From SHZL01 sp963784425 (GTDB taxonomy: Bacteria; Pseudomonadota; Gammaproteobacteria; Xanthomonadales; SZUA-36): a stretch of 64,000 nt of DNA. The position numbers and the translations under genes are program-made. This document shows positions 24,527 through 33,648 of this stretch, piece after piece. Every line of letters begins with the position of its first letter. The stretch's first letter is position 1. The stretch covers positions 1-64,000 of the forward strand of contig CAWARM010000012.1 in assembly GCA_963784425.1 (NCBI GenBank), in the 5' to 3' direction. The notes beneath the pieces are model-generated. The model was given only the letters and a program-made list of their open reading frames with translations, searched no databases and was not told the origin of the DNA.

Positions 24527-26086
24527 TTGAAGCTTCTGAAGTCCACCTTGACAGTTGGGTTATCCACCCTTGTCTCAAGGTTATCCGGATTTGTGCGCGA
24601 CATGGTCATTGCACGGTATTTTGGTGCAAATGAGGCCACTGACGCCTTTTTCCTCGCATTCAGAATCCCGAATTTCATGCGCCGCATGTTTGCCGAGGGC
24701 TCTTTTTCCCTGGCATTTGTGCCGGTACTTTCGGAAGCGCGTGCCAGTGGCGACCGGGCGGCACTGAAGAGCCTCGTTGATCATGTGACCGGTACCCTCC
24801 TGGCGGTGCTGATGGTGATTTCTGCGGTGGGCATGTTGGCGGCGCCGGTGGTAACCGCAATTTTTGCCCCGGGCTGGGCAATTGCCCATCGACCCGCGTT
24901 CTGGTTGTCCGCGGATATGCTGCGCGTTACTTTTCCCTACATCCTGCTGATATCCATGACGGCCTTGTCCGGCGGCATCCTCAATACTTTTGACCGATTC
25001 ATGGTGCCGGCGCTCACGCCCGTGCTGCTTAACTTATCCATGATCGTCGCAGCAATCGGGTTCTCGGGTCAGGCAGCAGTCCCGGTGATGGCGCTGGCCT
25101 GGGGTGTGTTGGCGGCAGGCATCGTGCAGTTGCTGGTTCAGGTTCCGGCGCTGATCCACCTTGGCCTCCTGCCACGACCGCGCTGGGGTTGGCATCACTC
25201 CGGGGTGCGCAAGATCATGGGCTTGATGATTCCTACCCTGCTTGGCTCTTCGGTGGCGCAGGTGAATTTGCTGGTAGACAGCGTGATGGCTACCTTTCTG
25301 ATCAGCGGCAGCGTGACCTGGCTGTACTATTCCGACCGGCTGTTGGAATTTCCGCTGGGTGTGTTCGGCGTTGCGCTATCAACCGTCATTTTGCCCAACC
25401 TGTCACGCAAACATGCGCAGAAAACCGCGGACACATTTTCCGCCACGCTGGACTGGGCATTGCGTCTCGCGTTGATCATTACCTTGCCAGCCGCGGTGGG
25501 CTTGGCTGTATTGGCACAGCCCCTGCTGATTACCATGTTTCAATACCGGGCATTCACTGCGGAAGATGTGCGCATGACTTCGCTAAGTCTTTCAGCCCTT
25601 TCACTGGGTTTACCGGCTTTCATTGCCGTAAAGGTTTTGGCCCCAGGCTATTACGCACGGCAGGATACGCGCACACCGGTGCGTTTCGCCATTATTTCCA
25701 TGGTGTCGAACATGGGTTTGAACCTGCTGTTCGTTGGTGTGCTGCTAGCCTTGCATTTCAAGGGCCCTCACGCCGGGTTGGCGCTGGCAAGTGCAATGGC
25801 TTCTTACATAAACGCCTACATGTTGTACCAGGGTCTGCGTCACGATGGCGTCTACCACCCGGCACATGGCTGGTCGCGCGTCCTTTTTGCGGTGCTGGCG
25901 GGAACGGCCGCCATGGCTGCCTGGCTGTTGTGGCGATATGGAAGCATTGAACACTGGCTGGCGGCCGATGCCCATGCACGGGTCCGCATGCTGGCCACGC
26001 TTATTATCAGTGGCATTATGGTTTATCTCGCGGTGATGTTCGGCAGCGGTTTGCGCAAGCATCACCTGGAGAAGGGCGCGGTATAG
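24527..26086 (+). CDS. murJ: Lipid II flippase MurJ
   Basis: This 519-residue polytopic protein of the MviN/MurJ family (about 14 membrane helices) moves lipid II across the inner membrane for peptidoglycan synthesis. Family segments are LVSRLSGFVRDMVIARYFGA then NEATDAFFLAFRIPNFMRR and FAEGSFSLAFVPV near the N-terminus, and LLEFPLGVFGVALSTVILPN. It starts at TTG 24527 (KLLKSTLTVG). It lies four bases before ribF. Confidence 0.96.
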   Translation: MKLLKSTLTVGLSTLVSRLSGFVRDMVIARYFGANEATDAFFLAFRIPNFMRRMFAEGSFSLAFVPVLSEARASGDRAALKSLVDHVTGTLLAVLMVISAVGMLAAPVVTAIFAPGWAIAHRPAFWLSADMLRVTFPYILLISMTALSGGILNTFDRFMVPALTPVLLNLSMIVAAIGFSGQAAVPVMALAWGVLAAGIVQLLVQVPALIHLGLLPRPRWGWHHSGVRKIMGLMIPTLLGSSVAQVNLLVDSVMATFLISGSVTWLYYSDRLLEFPLGVFGVALSTVILPNLSRKHAQKTADTFSATLDWALRLALIITLPAAVGLAVLAQPLLITMFQYRAFTAEDVRMTSLSLSALSLGLPAFIAVKVLAPGYYARQDTRTPVRFAIISMVSNMGLNLLFVGVLLALHFKGPHAGLALASAMASYINAYMLYQGLRHDGVYHPAHGWSRVLFAVLAGTAAMAAWLLWRYGSIEHWLAADAHARVRMLATLIISGIMVYLAVMFGSGLRKHHLEKGAV

Positions 26087-26089
26087 AAC

Positions 26090-27058
26090 ATGGAAGTCTT
26101 GCGCAACAGGCCTGGCCAGTCCCACGACGATCGGTGGATTTGTTCGGTCGTGACCATAGGCAATTTCGATGGCGTGCACCTCGGCCACAGGGCCCTGCTC
26201 AGGCGCTGCACGGAATTGGCAGAGGAAGAGGAATCTGTTTCTGTAGTTACTTTTGAGCCGCTGCCGCAAGCGGTATTCAGACCCGAAGCGGCGCCTGCAC
26301 GACTGACAACCGTCTACCAGAAGCTGTTGCAATTGCGTGCCGCTGGCGTGGATCGGACCTGGACGCTGCGATTTGATCAATTGCTGGCTTCTTTGTCCCC
26401 ACGGGAGTTTGTCAGGAGCGTGTTGGTTGATGGGCTGGCGGCCCGATGCGTGGTGGTGGGCGAGGATTTTCGTTTCGGGTACCGTCGCGAAGGCAACGTG
26501 GCGCAACTGAGCGCGCTGGGTGAAGAGTTTGGATTTGAAGTAGACACACCACGAGCGGTCTATCTTGGGGAGGAGAGGATTTCCAGCACGGCCATTCGCA
26601 GTGCACTGGCTGAAGGAAACTTCGAACGGGCGGCAAAGATGCTGGGCCGGCCATTCCGCATGGAAGGTCATGTCGTTGTTGGCCAGCAATTGGGCCGCAA
26701 GCTGGGTTATCCAACGGCAAACCTGCGCATTCGTGCCAGGCCAGCCGCGGTGCAAGGTATTTTTGCAGTCTACGTGCGGGTTCCGGTTTACCATGGCGAT
26801 TCGCATGGGCATCATACCTGGCTGCCGGGTGTATCCAGCCTGGGCTGGAGACCTACCGTGGGTGGACGGGAGCCCCTGCTGGAAGTGCACCTGTTCGATT
26901 TCGAACGGGACATGTATGGGCAACGCCTCGAAGTCGAATTTGTGGCAAAGTTACGGGACGAAGCTCATTTTGAAGCCATCGAGCCACTGGTTGCTCAAAT
27001 GCGCCGCGACGAAGCTGAGGCCAGGTTGATCCTGGAAAATACGCAACGGCCTGTCTAG
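26090..27058 (+). CDS. ribF: Bifunctional riboflavin kinase / FAD synthetase
   Basis: This 322-residue protein makes FMN and then FAD. The N-terminal adenylyltransferase domain has TIGNFDGVHLGH and VVGEDFRFGYRREGN, ISSTAIR. The C-terminal flavokinase domain has GRKLGYPTANL and a variant of the G-x-x-S-x-G-x-R-P-T motif in SSLGWRPTVGG, ending LRDEAHFEAIEPL. The TAG stop is part of the CTAG flank of the following MITE. Confidence 0.95.
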   Translation: MEVLRNRPGQSHDDRWICSVVTIGNFDGVHLGHRALLRRCTELAEEEESVSVVTFEPLPQAVFRPEAAPARLTTVYQKLLQLRAAGVDRTWTLRFDQLLASLSPREFVRSVLVDGLAARCVVVGEDFRFGYRREGNVAQLSALGEEFGFEVDTPRAVYLGEERISSTAIRSALAEGNFERAAKMLGRPFRMEGHVVVGQQLGRKLGYPTANLRIRARPAAVQGIFAVYVRVPVYHGDSHGHHTWLPGVSSLGWRPTVGGREPLLEVHLFDFERDMYGQRLEVEFVAKLRDEAHFEAIEPLVAQMRRDEAEARLILENTQRPV

Positions 27059-27319
27059 TGTCCTGTCCCGCATCTTATGGCGCTTCAGAGCCTCGCAGGC
27101 GCGCCAAGGCAAGACGCAGTCCGCCGGGAATGGCGCGCCCTTGCCCAGGACTGCAACGCCGCATTGACGTGCCTGCGGGGCTCCCTCCGGGCAAGGCGAT
27201 AAGCCACCCTCTGCGGTGTTGCGCTCGCTTGAATTAGCCCAGCTAGTCCTGCACTCGCGCGCCTGGCAGCTGGTGGCTTCTCGCCTTGCTGAATGTGTCA
27301 TAAGATGCGTGACAGGACA
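27059..27319. mobile_element. MITE, family B, between ribF and ileS
   Basis: This 261-bp non-coding element has about 24-bp inverted ends: TGTCCTGTCCCGCATCTTAT at the left and TGTCACGCATCTTAT-type sequence inside TGTCC at the right (two mismatches overall). It is flanked by CTAG (27055-27058) and CTAA (27320-27323). A second, internal inverted repeat pairs GCAAGGCGATAAGCCACC (from about 27192) with a near-complement at about 27272-27289. Its termini differ from the GGARCCTCTGA family, so it belongs to another family with the same target preference. It separates two normally adjacent operon genes. Confidence 0.82.
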
Positions 27320-27347
27320 CTAAGCGGCACGGAACAGAAAAAAGCAC

Positions 27348-30164
27348 ATGGATTACAAAGACACCATCAATCTACCCAAAACGGACTTTGCGATGAAGGC
27401 TGATCTGGCCAATCGCGAACCGGGCATGATAGAAGCTTGGGAGAAGGCAGGCCTGTATCAAAAAATCCAGCAGGAAACGGCGCACCGGCCCCTGTGGATT
27501 CTGCATGACGGCCCCCCTTACGCCAATGGTGACCTGCACATGGGTCACGCGGTCAACAAGATTCTGAAAGATATCGTGGTCAAGTCCCGCCTGATGGCCG
27601 GTTTCCGCTCGCCGTATGTTCCCGGGTGGGATTGCCATGGTCTGCCCATCGAACTGCAGGTGGAGAAAAAATTTGGCAAGGTAGGCCAGAAGCTGGATGC
27701 TATGGCATTTCGTGCGCAATGCCGGGCGTATGCGGACAAGCAGATTGAACTGCAGAAAAGTGGTTTTCGCCGCATGGGTGTGTTGGGAGACTGGGACCAG
27801 CCTTACATCACCAAATCGTTCGCCTACGAGGCGAACATGATCCGGGCGCTGGCGTCCATCATTGAGGCAGGGCATTTGGAACAGGGCGCCAAGCCGGTGC
27901 ACTGGTGTTTCGACTGCGGCTCGGCCCTTGCTGAGGCGGAAATCGAGTACCAGGACAAGACTTCCCCGGCCATTGATGTATTGTTCCGTGCAGTCGACCG
28001 CACAGCCCTGTTTGCTGCATTCGGCGTAAGCGCAATTGAAGGCGATGCTGGCATCCCGATCTGGACGACCACGCCCTGGACTCTGCCTGCCAATCAGGCA
28101 GTGGCGGTGCATGCAGAAGTCGAATACGTGCTGATATCCGCTCGCGCCCATGATGCGCCGCTGGTGCTGGTTCTGGCGGCAGACTTGCTGGACTCCGCCG
28201 CAACGCGGCTTGGCCTGAAAGAGGTTGAAAAACTGGCAACAGCCAAAGGTGTTGCATTGGAACATCTGCGCCTGCAGCACCCGTTTTATCGCCGGGATGT
28301 GCCCGTGATACTCGGCGGCCACGTCACTACCGAGGCGGGCACGGGCGCCGTGCACACGGCGCCAGGCCATGGCGAGGACGACTTTCGGGTGGGTCAGATC
28401 TATGGCTTGCCGGTGAGCAACCCGGTGGGCGGGGATGGCCGATACCTGGAGGATACCGAGCTATTCGCGGGTTTGTGGGTGTGGAAAGCCAACGAGAACA
28501 TCATCCAGGTGCTGCACACCAACGGCGCCTTGTTGTACAACGAAGAATTTGAGCATTCCTATCCACATTGCTGGCGACATAAGACGCCTACTGCTTTTCG
28601 CGTCACTCCGCAGTGGTTCATCAACATGGACCAGGCCGGCTTGCGGGAACAAGCGGTCAAAGCAATCGCTGCTGTTCGCTGGGTGCCTGGCTGGGGCGAA
28701 GAACGTATCAAGGGCATGGTGCAAAACCGCCCGGACTGGTGCATTTCACGCCAGCGTACCTGGGGAGTACCCATAACCCTGTTCATCCACCGCTCCAGCA
28801 GGGGGTTGCACCCCGAAACCATCAGCCTGATGCAGCAGGTGGCTTTGTTGGTAGAGCAGGAAGGGGTGGATTGTTGGTACCGGGGTGATATCTGGACGCG
28901 CCTGGGTCTTGAGGAAAGTACCTGGGAACGGGTAACGGACATTCTGGATGTCTGGTTTGATTCCGGCGTTTCACATCGCGCCGTGCTGGATGAGCGCGCG
29001 GAGCTGGCCCGGCCGGCAGATATGTACCTTGAAGGTTCTGATCAACACCGTGGCTGGTTTCAGAGCTCTGTATTGACCTCGGTGGCCATGCACGGCGTTG
29101 CCCCTTACAAACAGGTGCTGACACACGGATTCGTGGTTGACGCCGATGGGCGAAAGATGTCGAAATCCGCAGGCAATGTTGATTCTCCGATCAAGGTTAT
29201 GAACACCCTGGGTGGCGACGTGCTGCGCCTGTGGGTTGCCGCAGCTGACTATCGCGGCGAAATGAGTGTTTCTGATGAAATCCTCAAACGGGTTGCCGAT
29301 GCATATCGCAGGATCCGAAATACCGCGCGGTTCCTGCTTGGAAACCTCCATGGCTTTGATCCAGCAAATGCTCTGCCCGCCAAGGAGTTGTTGCCTTTAG
29401 ACCGGTGGGCCGTGGATTGTGCCGCGCAACTGCAGGCTGAAGTAGTGCAGGCCTATTCCGACTACCAGTTCCTGCAGATTTACCAGAAAGTGCACAATTT
29501 CTGTGCTTTCGAGATGGGCGCCTTTTACCTCGATATCCTCAAGGACCGGTTGTATACCACTGGCATTGACAGTGCTCCGCGTCGTTCCGCTCAAACGGCC
29601 ATGCACCACGTGCTGCAAGCCATGGCCCGCTGGATAGCCCCCATACTGAGTTTTACTGCGGAAGAAATTCACACCTACATGCCAGGCCGGTGCAGTGACA
29701 GCATATTCCTGGAGACCTGGTACGAAGGACTTTTCCCCCTGTCCGGAGGCGCTGAGGAAAGGGTGCGCTGGCAGCGCATCATCGAAGTGCGCGAGGCAGT
29801 GAGCAGGTCCATCGAGTTGGTACGCAAGGCAGGCAAGGCAGGCTCATCGCTGGCGGTCGAAGTTGACCTCTGGTTGCAGGGTGAGCTCAAGCAAGCGATC
29901 GACTGGCTGGGCGATGAACTGCGCTTTGTGCTGCTCACCTCCGGGGCGAGAGTGCATGAACTGGCGGCCGCGCCTGCGGAGGTCGAACGTGAACGGCTCG
30001 AGCATGGCGAGATCGCTGTCCTGGTCACGCCATCAACGAACGGAAAATGCGTGCGCTGCTGGCACTATCGTGAAGATGTCGGGTCGCACGCTGACCACCC
30101 CGAAATTTGCAGCCGTTGTGTTGAAAACGTAATTGGCGCCGGCGAAGTCCGCCGTGTGGCGTGA
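27348..30164 (+). CDS. ileS: Isoleucyl-tRNA synthetase
   Basis: This 938-residue class I synthetase has the HIGH-type motif in PPYANGDLHMGHA, the KMSKS motif in GRKMSKSAGN, a CP1 editing insert (TTPWTLPANQAVAVH, HTAPGHGEDDF) and the C-terminal zinc finger CVRCWHYRED...CSRCVENV. It is the bacterial type 1 form. The reading frame is intact across its length. It follows the MITE and is probably still read from the murJ-ribF side or from a promoter in the MITE. Confidence 0.98.
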   Translation: MDYKDTINLPKTDFAMKADLANREPGMIEAWEKAGLYQKIQQETAHRPLWILHDGPPYANGDLHMGHAVNKILKDIVVKSRLMAGFRSPYVPGWDCHGLPIELQVEKKFGKVGQKLDAMAFRAQCRAYADKQIELQKSGFRRMGVLGDWDQPYITKSFAYEANMIRALASIIEAGHLEQGAKPVHWCFDCGSALAEAEIEYQDKTSPAIDVLFRAVDRTALFAAFGVSAIEGDAGIPIWTTTPWTLPANQAVAVHAEVEYVLISARAHDAPLVLVLAADLLDSAATRLGLKEVEKLATAKGVALEHLRLQHPFYRRDVPVILGGHVTTEAGTGAVHTAPGHGEDDFRVGQIYGLPVSNPVGGDGRYLEDTELFAGLWVWKANENIIQVLHTNGALLYNEEFEHSYPHCWRHKTPTAFRVTPQWFINMDQAGLREQAVKAIAAVRWVPGWGEERIKGMVQNRPDWCISRQRTWGVPITLFIHRSSRGLHPETISLMQQVALLVEQEGVDCWYRGDIWTRLGLEESTWERVTDILDVWFDSGVSHRAVLDERAELARPADMYLEGSDQHRGWFQSSVLTSVAMHGVAPYKQVLTHGFVVDADGRKMSKSAGNVDSPIKVMNTLGGDVLRLWVAAADYRGEMSVSDEILKRVADAYRRIRNTARFLLGNLHGFDPANALPAKELLPLDRWAVDCAAQLQAEVVQAYSDYQFLQIYQKVHNFCAFEMGAFYLDILKDRLYTTGIDSAPRRSAQTAMHHVLQAMARWIAPILSFTAEEIHTYMPGRCSDSIFLETWYEGLFPLSGGAEERVRWQRIIEVREAVSRSIELVRKAGKAGSSLAVEVDLWLQGELKQAIDWLGDELRFVLLTSGARVHELAAAPAEVERERLEHGEIAVLVTPSTNGKCVRCWHYREDVGSHADHPEICSRCVENVIGAGEVRRVA

Positions 30165-30189
30165 GGCGGGTCATGGTGCACAAGCAACG

Positions 30190-30717
30190 ATGAACGCGAA
30201 ACAATCCGGCCGCACCCACCAGCCGCCTGCACCCTATTCCTGGCTTTGGCTGCTGGTTTCGGGCGTGGTTGTATGGGCAGACATGGTGACCAAGGAATGG
30301 GCCACCGAGGTATTGGAATTGTATCGGCCGAATGAGGTGTGGTCCTGGCTGAACATGACCCTGGCGCATAACTATGGCGCGGCATTCAGCTTCCTCAGTG
30401 ACGCCGGCGGGTGGCAGCGCTGGTTCTTCACTGCACTCGCCTCCGTGGTCAGTGGGGTCCTGATCGTCTGGGTATTGCGCTTGCCCCGGCGTGAGTGGCT
30501 GACCGGGCTGGCACTGGCTCTCGTCATCGGAGGAGCGCTTGGCAATCTGTCTGATCGCGTGCAGTTGGGTTACGTCGTGGATTTCGTCGATGTGCACTAT
30601 CTTGGCTATCATTGGCCTGCGTTCAACGTGGCGGACTCCGCCATCAGCTGTGGTGTAGTCCTGCTCATACTTGATGCCCTGCGCCATGCATGGGGCGCCA
30701 AGTCGCCCGGGAAGTGA
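30190..30717 (+). CDS. lspA: Lipoprotein signal peptidase
   Basis: This 175-residue signal peptidase II, with four membrane helices, cleaves prolipoproteins. Conserved boxes are VVWADMVTKEW (catalytic region), LAHNYGAAFSFL, GGALGNLSDRVQLGYVVDFV (first active-site Asp) and FNVADSAISCGV (second active-site Asp). ATG 30190 (MNAKQSG) is chosen; the frame extends further upstream into ileS. It ends 10 bp before ispH, with no fkpB between them. Confidence 0.95.
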   Translation: MNAKQSGRTHQPPAPYSWLWLLVSGVVVWADMVTKEWATEVLELYRPNEVWSWLNMTLAHNYGAAFSFLSDAGGWQRWFFTALASVVSGVLIVWVLRLPRREWLTGLALALVIGGALGNLSDRVQLGYVVDFVDVHYLGYHWPAFNVADSAISCGVVLLILDALRHAWGAKSPGK

Positions 30718-30727
30718 AGGCGAAATA

Positions 30728-31732
30728 ATGGACATCTTGCTGGCCAATCCCCGCGGGTTCTGCGCCGGCGTAGACCGCGCCATCGAAATCGTTGAGCGCG
30801 CCCTGGAGCTCTTTGGCGCTCCCATTTATGTGCGTCATGAAGTAGTGCACAACCGCTTCGTGGTAGATCGGCTGAGCGAAGCGGGTGCCGTTTTTGTTGA
30901 AGAACTGGATGAGGTACCGGATAACTCGACCGTAATCTTCAGTGCACACGGCGTAGCCAAGTCGGTGCGCAAGGAAGGTCAGTCCCGGGGCTTGAAAGTA
31001 TTCGACGCAACCTGCCCCCTGGTGACCAAGGTGCACATGGAGGTAGCACGGCATTGCAAAACAGGTCGCGAGGCGGTTTTAATCGGGCATGCAGGACATC
31101 CCGAAGTGGAAGGTACTCTGGGCCAGTGGATGAAGCGCCCGCCGCGGAACAATTACATTTACCTCGTGGAAACACTCGAAGACGTAGCATCCCTGGAGGT
31201 CAACTATCCGCAGGATCTTGCCTACGTCACCCAGACCACCCTTTCCGTTGACGATACCCAGGCGATCATCCAGGCCCTGCAAAGACGGTTTCCAGCAATT
31301 GTCGGCCCCCGGCACGACGACATTTGCTATGCCACGCAAAACCGGCAGGACGCCGTCAAGGAACTTTCCGGCAGGGTCGACCTGCTGTTGGTGGTCGGAT
31401 CGGTAAACAGTTCCAACTCAAATCGTTTGCGTGAGCTGGCTGAAAAACGTGGTGTGCCGTCTTACCTCATTGACGGTGCAGAGGACATTCTGGATGAATG
31501 GCTGGAGGGCGTCGCAACGGTCGGCGTAACAGCCGGTGCATCGGCGCCGGAAAGCCTGGTTCGTGAAGTCATCTCCCGCCTGCAGGAAAAAGGCGGAAAA
31601 ACGGTTGAAGAGCTGAAAAGCATTCCTGAAAAAATGGAGTTTGCTTTGCCCAGGGAACTGCGCCTGAAGGTTGTCGACACCGGGATTGTCGACTCAGGGA
31701 TTGTCGACTCTGGCATCGTAAACCCCGGCTGA
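30728..31732 (+). CDS. ispH: 4-hydroxy-3-methylbut-2-enyl diphosphate reductase
   Basis: This 334-residue enzyme is the last of the MEP isoprenoid pathway, producing IPP and DMAPP with a [4Fe-4S] cluster. It begins MDILLANPRGFCAGVDRAIE, and the cluster cysteines are in GFCAGV, ATCPLV and DICYATQNRQ. HEVVHN and GVTAGASAPE are also conserved. ATG 30728 follows GAAGGCGAAATA. The C-terminus carries an unusual low-complexity extension made by a 15-bp repeat (TGIVDSGIVDSGIVNPG). Confidence 0.96.
   Translation: MDILLANPRGFCAGVDRAIEIVERALELFGAPIYVRHEVVHNRFVVDRLSEAGAVFVEELDEVPDNSTVIFSAHGVAKSVRKEGQSRGLKVFDATCPLVTKVHMEVARHCKTGREAVLIGHAGHPEVEGTLGQWMKRPPRNNYIYLVETLEDVASLEVNYPQDLAYVTQTTLSVDDTQAIIQALQRRFPAIVGPRHDDICYATQNRQDAVKELSGRVDLLLVVGSVNSSNSNRLRELAEKRGVPSYLIDGAEDILDEWLEGVATVGVTAGASAPESLVREVISRLQEKGGKTVEELKSIPEKMEFALPRELRLKVVDTGIVDSGIVDSGIVNPG
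31669..31726 (+). repeat. 15-bp tandem repeat at the 3' end of ispH
   Basis: GGGATTGTCGACTCA (31682-31696) and GGGATTGTCGACTCT (31697-31711) are near-identical. Diverged units flank them (from 31669 and 31712-31726). They encode repeated GIVDS at the protein end and keep frame. Confidence 0.85.
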
Positions 31733-31733
31733 A

Positions 31734-32180
31734 CTAACGCCCTTCCCAGCACTTTCGCAAGCGCTCGACTGGGCCGGTAATCGATCGGGTTCCGTTCTGG
31801 TCGAGCATCAATCCGCCACAGATGTCGACGGAGTGCGTGCCCAAAGGCCAGGCAATCACGACATAAGAGCTCACCGCTGCCTTGTGATCCGGTTCAAACC
31901 CAAAGGCATACATATCATCTTTACCGGGAAGCGGCAGGCAGCGGTTGGTATCGTAGCTGAAGTCCCGCGCATAAATTCTTTCCTGGCAGGCAGCTGCTGC
32001 CAGCAGAATCTCTATGGCGGTGCCTCGATGCGCTCGCTGCACGTAGGACTGATAGGAGGGAATGGCAAACGTGAGCAAGATCGCCATCACGACACACACG
32101 ATCATAAGTTCAAGCAGCGTGTATCCGCAGCAACAGTGACTGCCCTTGCAGTCTGGCTTGACCCGCAGTTCCATGATCAT
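31734..32180 (-). CDS. pilE: Type IV pilin-like protein, PilE type
   Basis: This 148-residue minor pilin has a class III signal: the prepilin peptidase site CG/YTLLELMIV lies after residue 19, with Glu at +5 of the mature protein. A hydrophobic alpha helix (MIVCVVMAILLTFAIPSY) and YVQRAHRG follow, then a soluble domain with paired cysteines. PilE-type pilins prime type IV pilus assembly. The +1 residue is Tyr instead of the usual Phe. It is last in pilV-W-X-E, overlapping pilX by four bases, and ends one base past the ispH stop on the other strand. Confidence 0.9.
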   Translation of the reverse strand: MIMELRVKPDCKGSHCCCGYTLLELMIVCVVMAILLTFAIPSYQSYVQRAHRGTAIEILLAAAACQERIYARDFSYDTNRCLPLPGKDDMYAFGFEPDHKAAVSSYVVIAWPLGTHSVDICGGLMLDQNGTRSITGPVERLRKCWEGR

Positions 32181-32887
32181 CGACGCTGGCGCCAGGCCAT
32201 GCGGCCGCAGTCATACCAGGGCCGAAAGCTTACACAGAATTCATGGGAGTCCCTGCTACTGGAACCAGGCCCCGAACCAGGTTCGGCGCCAGCCTTCCAC
32301 GGCCGGGCAATGATGGACTCACTGACTGCCACCGTGACCGTTCCTTTTCCGGAACCGCGACCGAGAATCCGGTAGTAGCCGATGCCACTTAGCCGGGGAG
32401 CGCCCGTTGCAACCTGCAATGACGTCAGAGGGTCAAAATACACTTCCTCAATCAGAAAGCGGGGAGAGTCTGCACCCATGGCAGGTGTGGTTTCGACAGG
32501 CGTGCCTGACAGCGGATCAAGAGCCGCATCGACAGCCCATGAGCGCCACCAACTTTCTTTTTCGTATTCGGCAAAGTAAGGAATGTCGTTTGCTGCATGG
32601 ATGATGGTGTCCAGGGGCGGAGTGAAGCACGTTGCCTGGCAATTGGGCGAACGCGCATCGTTTCTGATTGAATAGAGGAAGCGCTCCCCCTCGGTAACCG
32701 CCAGCGCGGAATTCTGCAGCGCCAGCCGGCTATCTTCGAAATTGCCCGCCATGCGCAGTTGCAGCAACATGCTGGATGTAGCGACCAGCGCCAGCAGGCT
32801 GATTGCAGCCAGAAGCACCAGGCCGGTCAACAGGGTTACGCCCTGCTGGCGAGGGCGCGCAGGGAGGAAGTGCAGAACCTGCCTCAT
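32177..32887 (-). CDS. pilX: Type IV pilus minor pilin PilX
   Basis: This 236-residue protein has a prepilin site RQQG/VTLLTG. A hydrophobic helix (LVLLAAISLLALVATSSMLL) follows, then EDSRLALQNSALAVTEGERF, the usual PilX/GspK-like region. Mature position 5 is Thr, not Glu, as expected for PilX/GspK pilus-tip components. The C-terminal tail is Gly/Ser/Arg-rich. The start overlaps the pilW stop (ATGA) and the end overlaps pilE. Confidence 0.88.
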   Translation of the reverse strand: MRQVLHFLPARPRQQGVTLLTGLVLLAAISLLALVATSSMLLQLRMAGNFEDSRLALQNSALAVTEGERFLYSIRNDARSPNCQATCFTPPLDTIIHAANDIPYFAEYEKESWWRSWAVDAALDPLSGTPVETTPAMGADSPRFLIEEVYFDPLTSLQVATGAPRLSGIGYYRILGRGSGKGTVTVAVSESIIARPWKAGAEPGSGPGSSSRDSHEFCVSFRPWYDCGRMAWRQRR

Positions 32888-33648
32888 CCGCTGCGTCCAC
32901 GAAATGCTTGTGAATAGGTGAATACGCGACGAAGCCGACCGTCGGCCGGCGCATTGATAACCTTATCCAGTACGGTGTACGTCTTCGATGCCCCGTCCGT
33001 AACTATCTGGTCGCTGCGAACCAATACCGCAATTTGCAGGCCCAAAATGTGGCTTTGATCCAGCCATTGTCCGCCATTGACCCAGCGGTCGGCCTGACCA
33101 TCATTATCCAGGTCTTCCGCGTATAGAGCCTGCAGCGCTTCCAGGTTCTCCAACAAGCCCTGGTTTAGCACCTGGGTGACGAATTGTTGGGCGGTCGGGC
33201 CGTAACGGCAGGTATATGCAAGGTTGCCCGAACTGCTCAAGGTGAGGATGGATTCCATTAGGTAAAACCTGGGATGGCCGCCTGCATCGGTAGCCGTGTT
33301 GGCAGCGCCATAGCAGTTGTGTTCCGACCAGGTGCGCATGACCAGCCTGTCCCCTTTGCTGCTTACCGCATCCTGTGTTTCCGACGTAAGTCCAACCTGG
33401 TCAACTGCGCCCTGCCACGGCTCCGGAGTGAAAGTCGCCTGGCGGAGCACACCAGCCAAGCTGTCGATGGCAAAGCGCCCGCTTTCCTGCAATTCCGCCA
33501 TGCCTTCTTGCAGCCTGAAACTGCTGCGTGCTCCGGCAACGATCTGTACAAGTCCCGCGAGCAAAATCGCGCCAATCAGCATGGCCACCAGCAATTCCAC
33601 CAGGGACAGACCCCGGTTGAGCAAAGCGTCTGACCCGCGGCCGCGCAT
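32884..33648 (-). CDS. pilW: Type IV pilus minor pilin PilW
   Basis: This 254-residue protein has the prepilin site LNRG/LSLVELLVAM with Glu at +5. The PilW-type sequence LLAGLVQIVAGARSSFRLQE and ELQESGRFAIDSLAGVLRQA follows, then a long soluble domain containing NCYG. PilW-family proteins form part of the minor-pilin priming complex. It overlaps the pilV stop by one base (TGATG). Confidence 0.9.
   Translation of the reverse strand: MRGRGSDALLNRGLSLVELLVAMLIGAILLAGLVQIVAGARSSFRLQEGMAELQESGRFAIDSLAGVLRQATFTPEPWQGAVDQVGLTSETQDAVSSKGDRLVMRTWSEHNCYGAANTATDAGGHPRFYLMESILTLSSSGNLAYTCRYGPTAQQFVTQVLNQGLLENLEALQALYAEDLDNDGQADRWVNGGQWLDQSHILGLQIAVLVRSDQIVTDGASKTYTVLDKVINAPADGRLRRVFTYSQAFRGRSG

Noticed and set aside
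25189..25950. 253-residue plus-strand open frame inside murJ
   Set aside because: Alternative frame of a conserved membrane protein; composition matches a frame shadow.
25745..26923. 392-residue minus-strand open frame
   Set aside because: It spans the end of murJ and most of ribF antisense; both sense genes are clear, and the predicted protein has no recognisable motif.
27372..28370. 332-residue minus-strand open frame
   Set aside because: Antisense to the ileS catalytic region; no ribosome binding site or domain.
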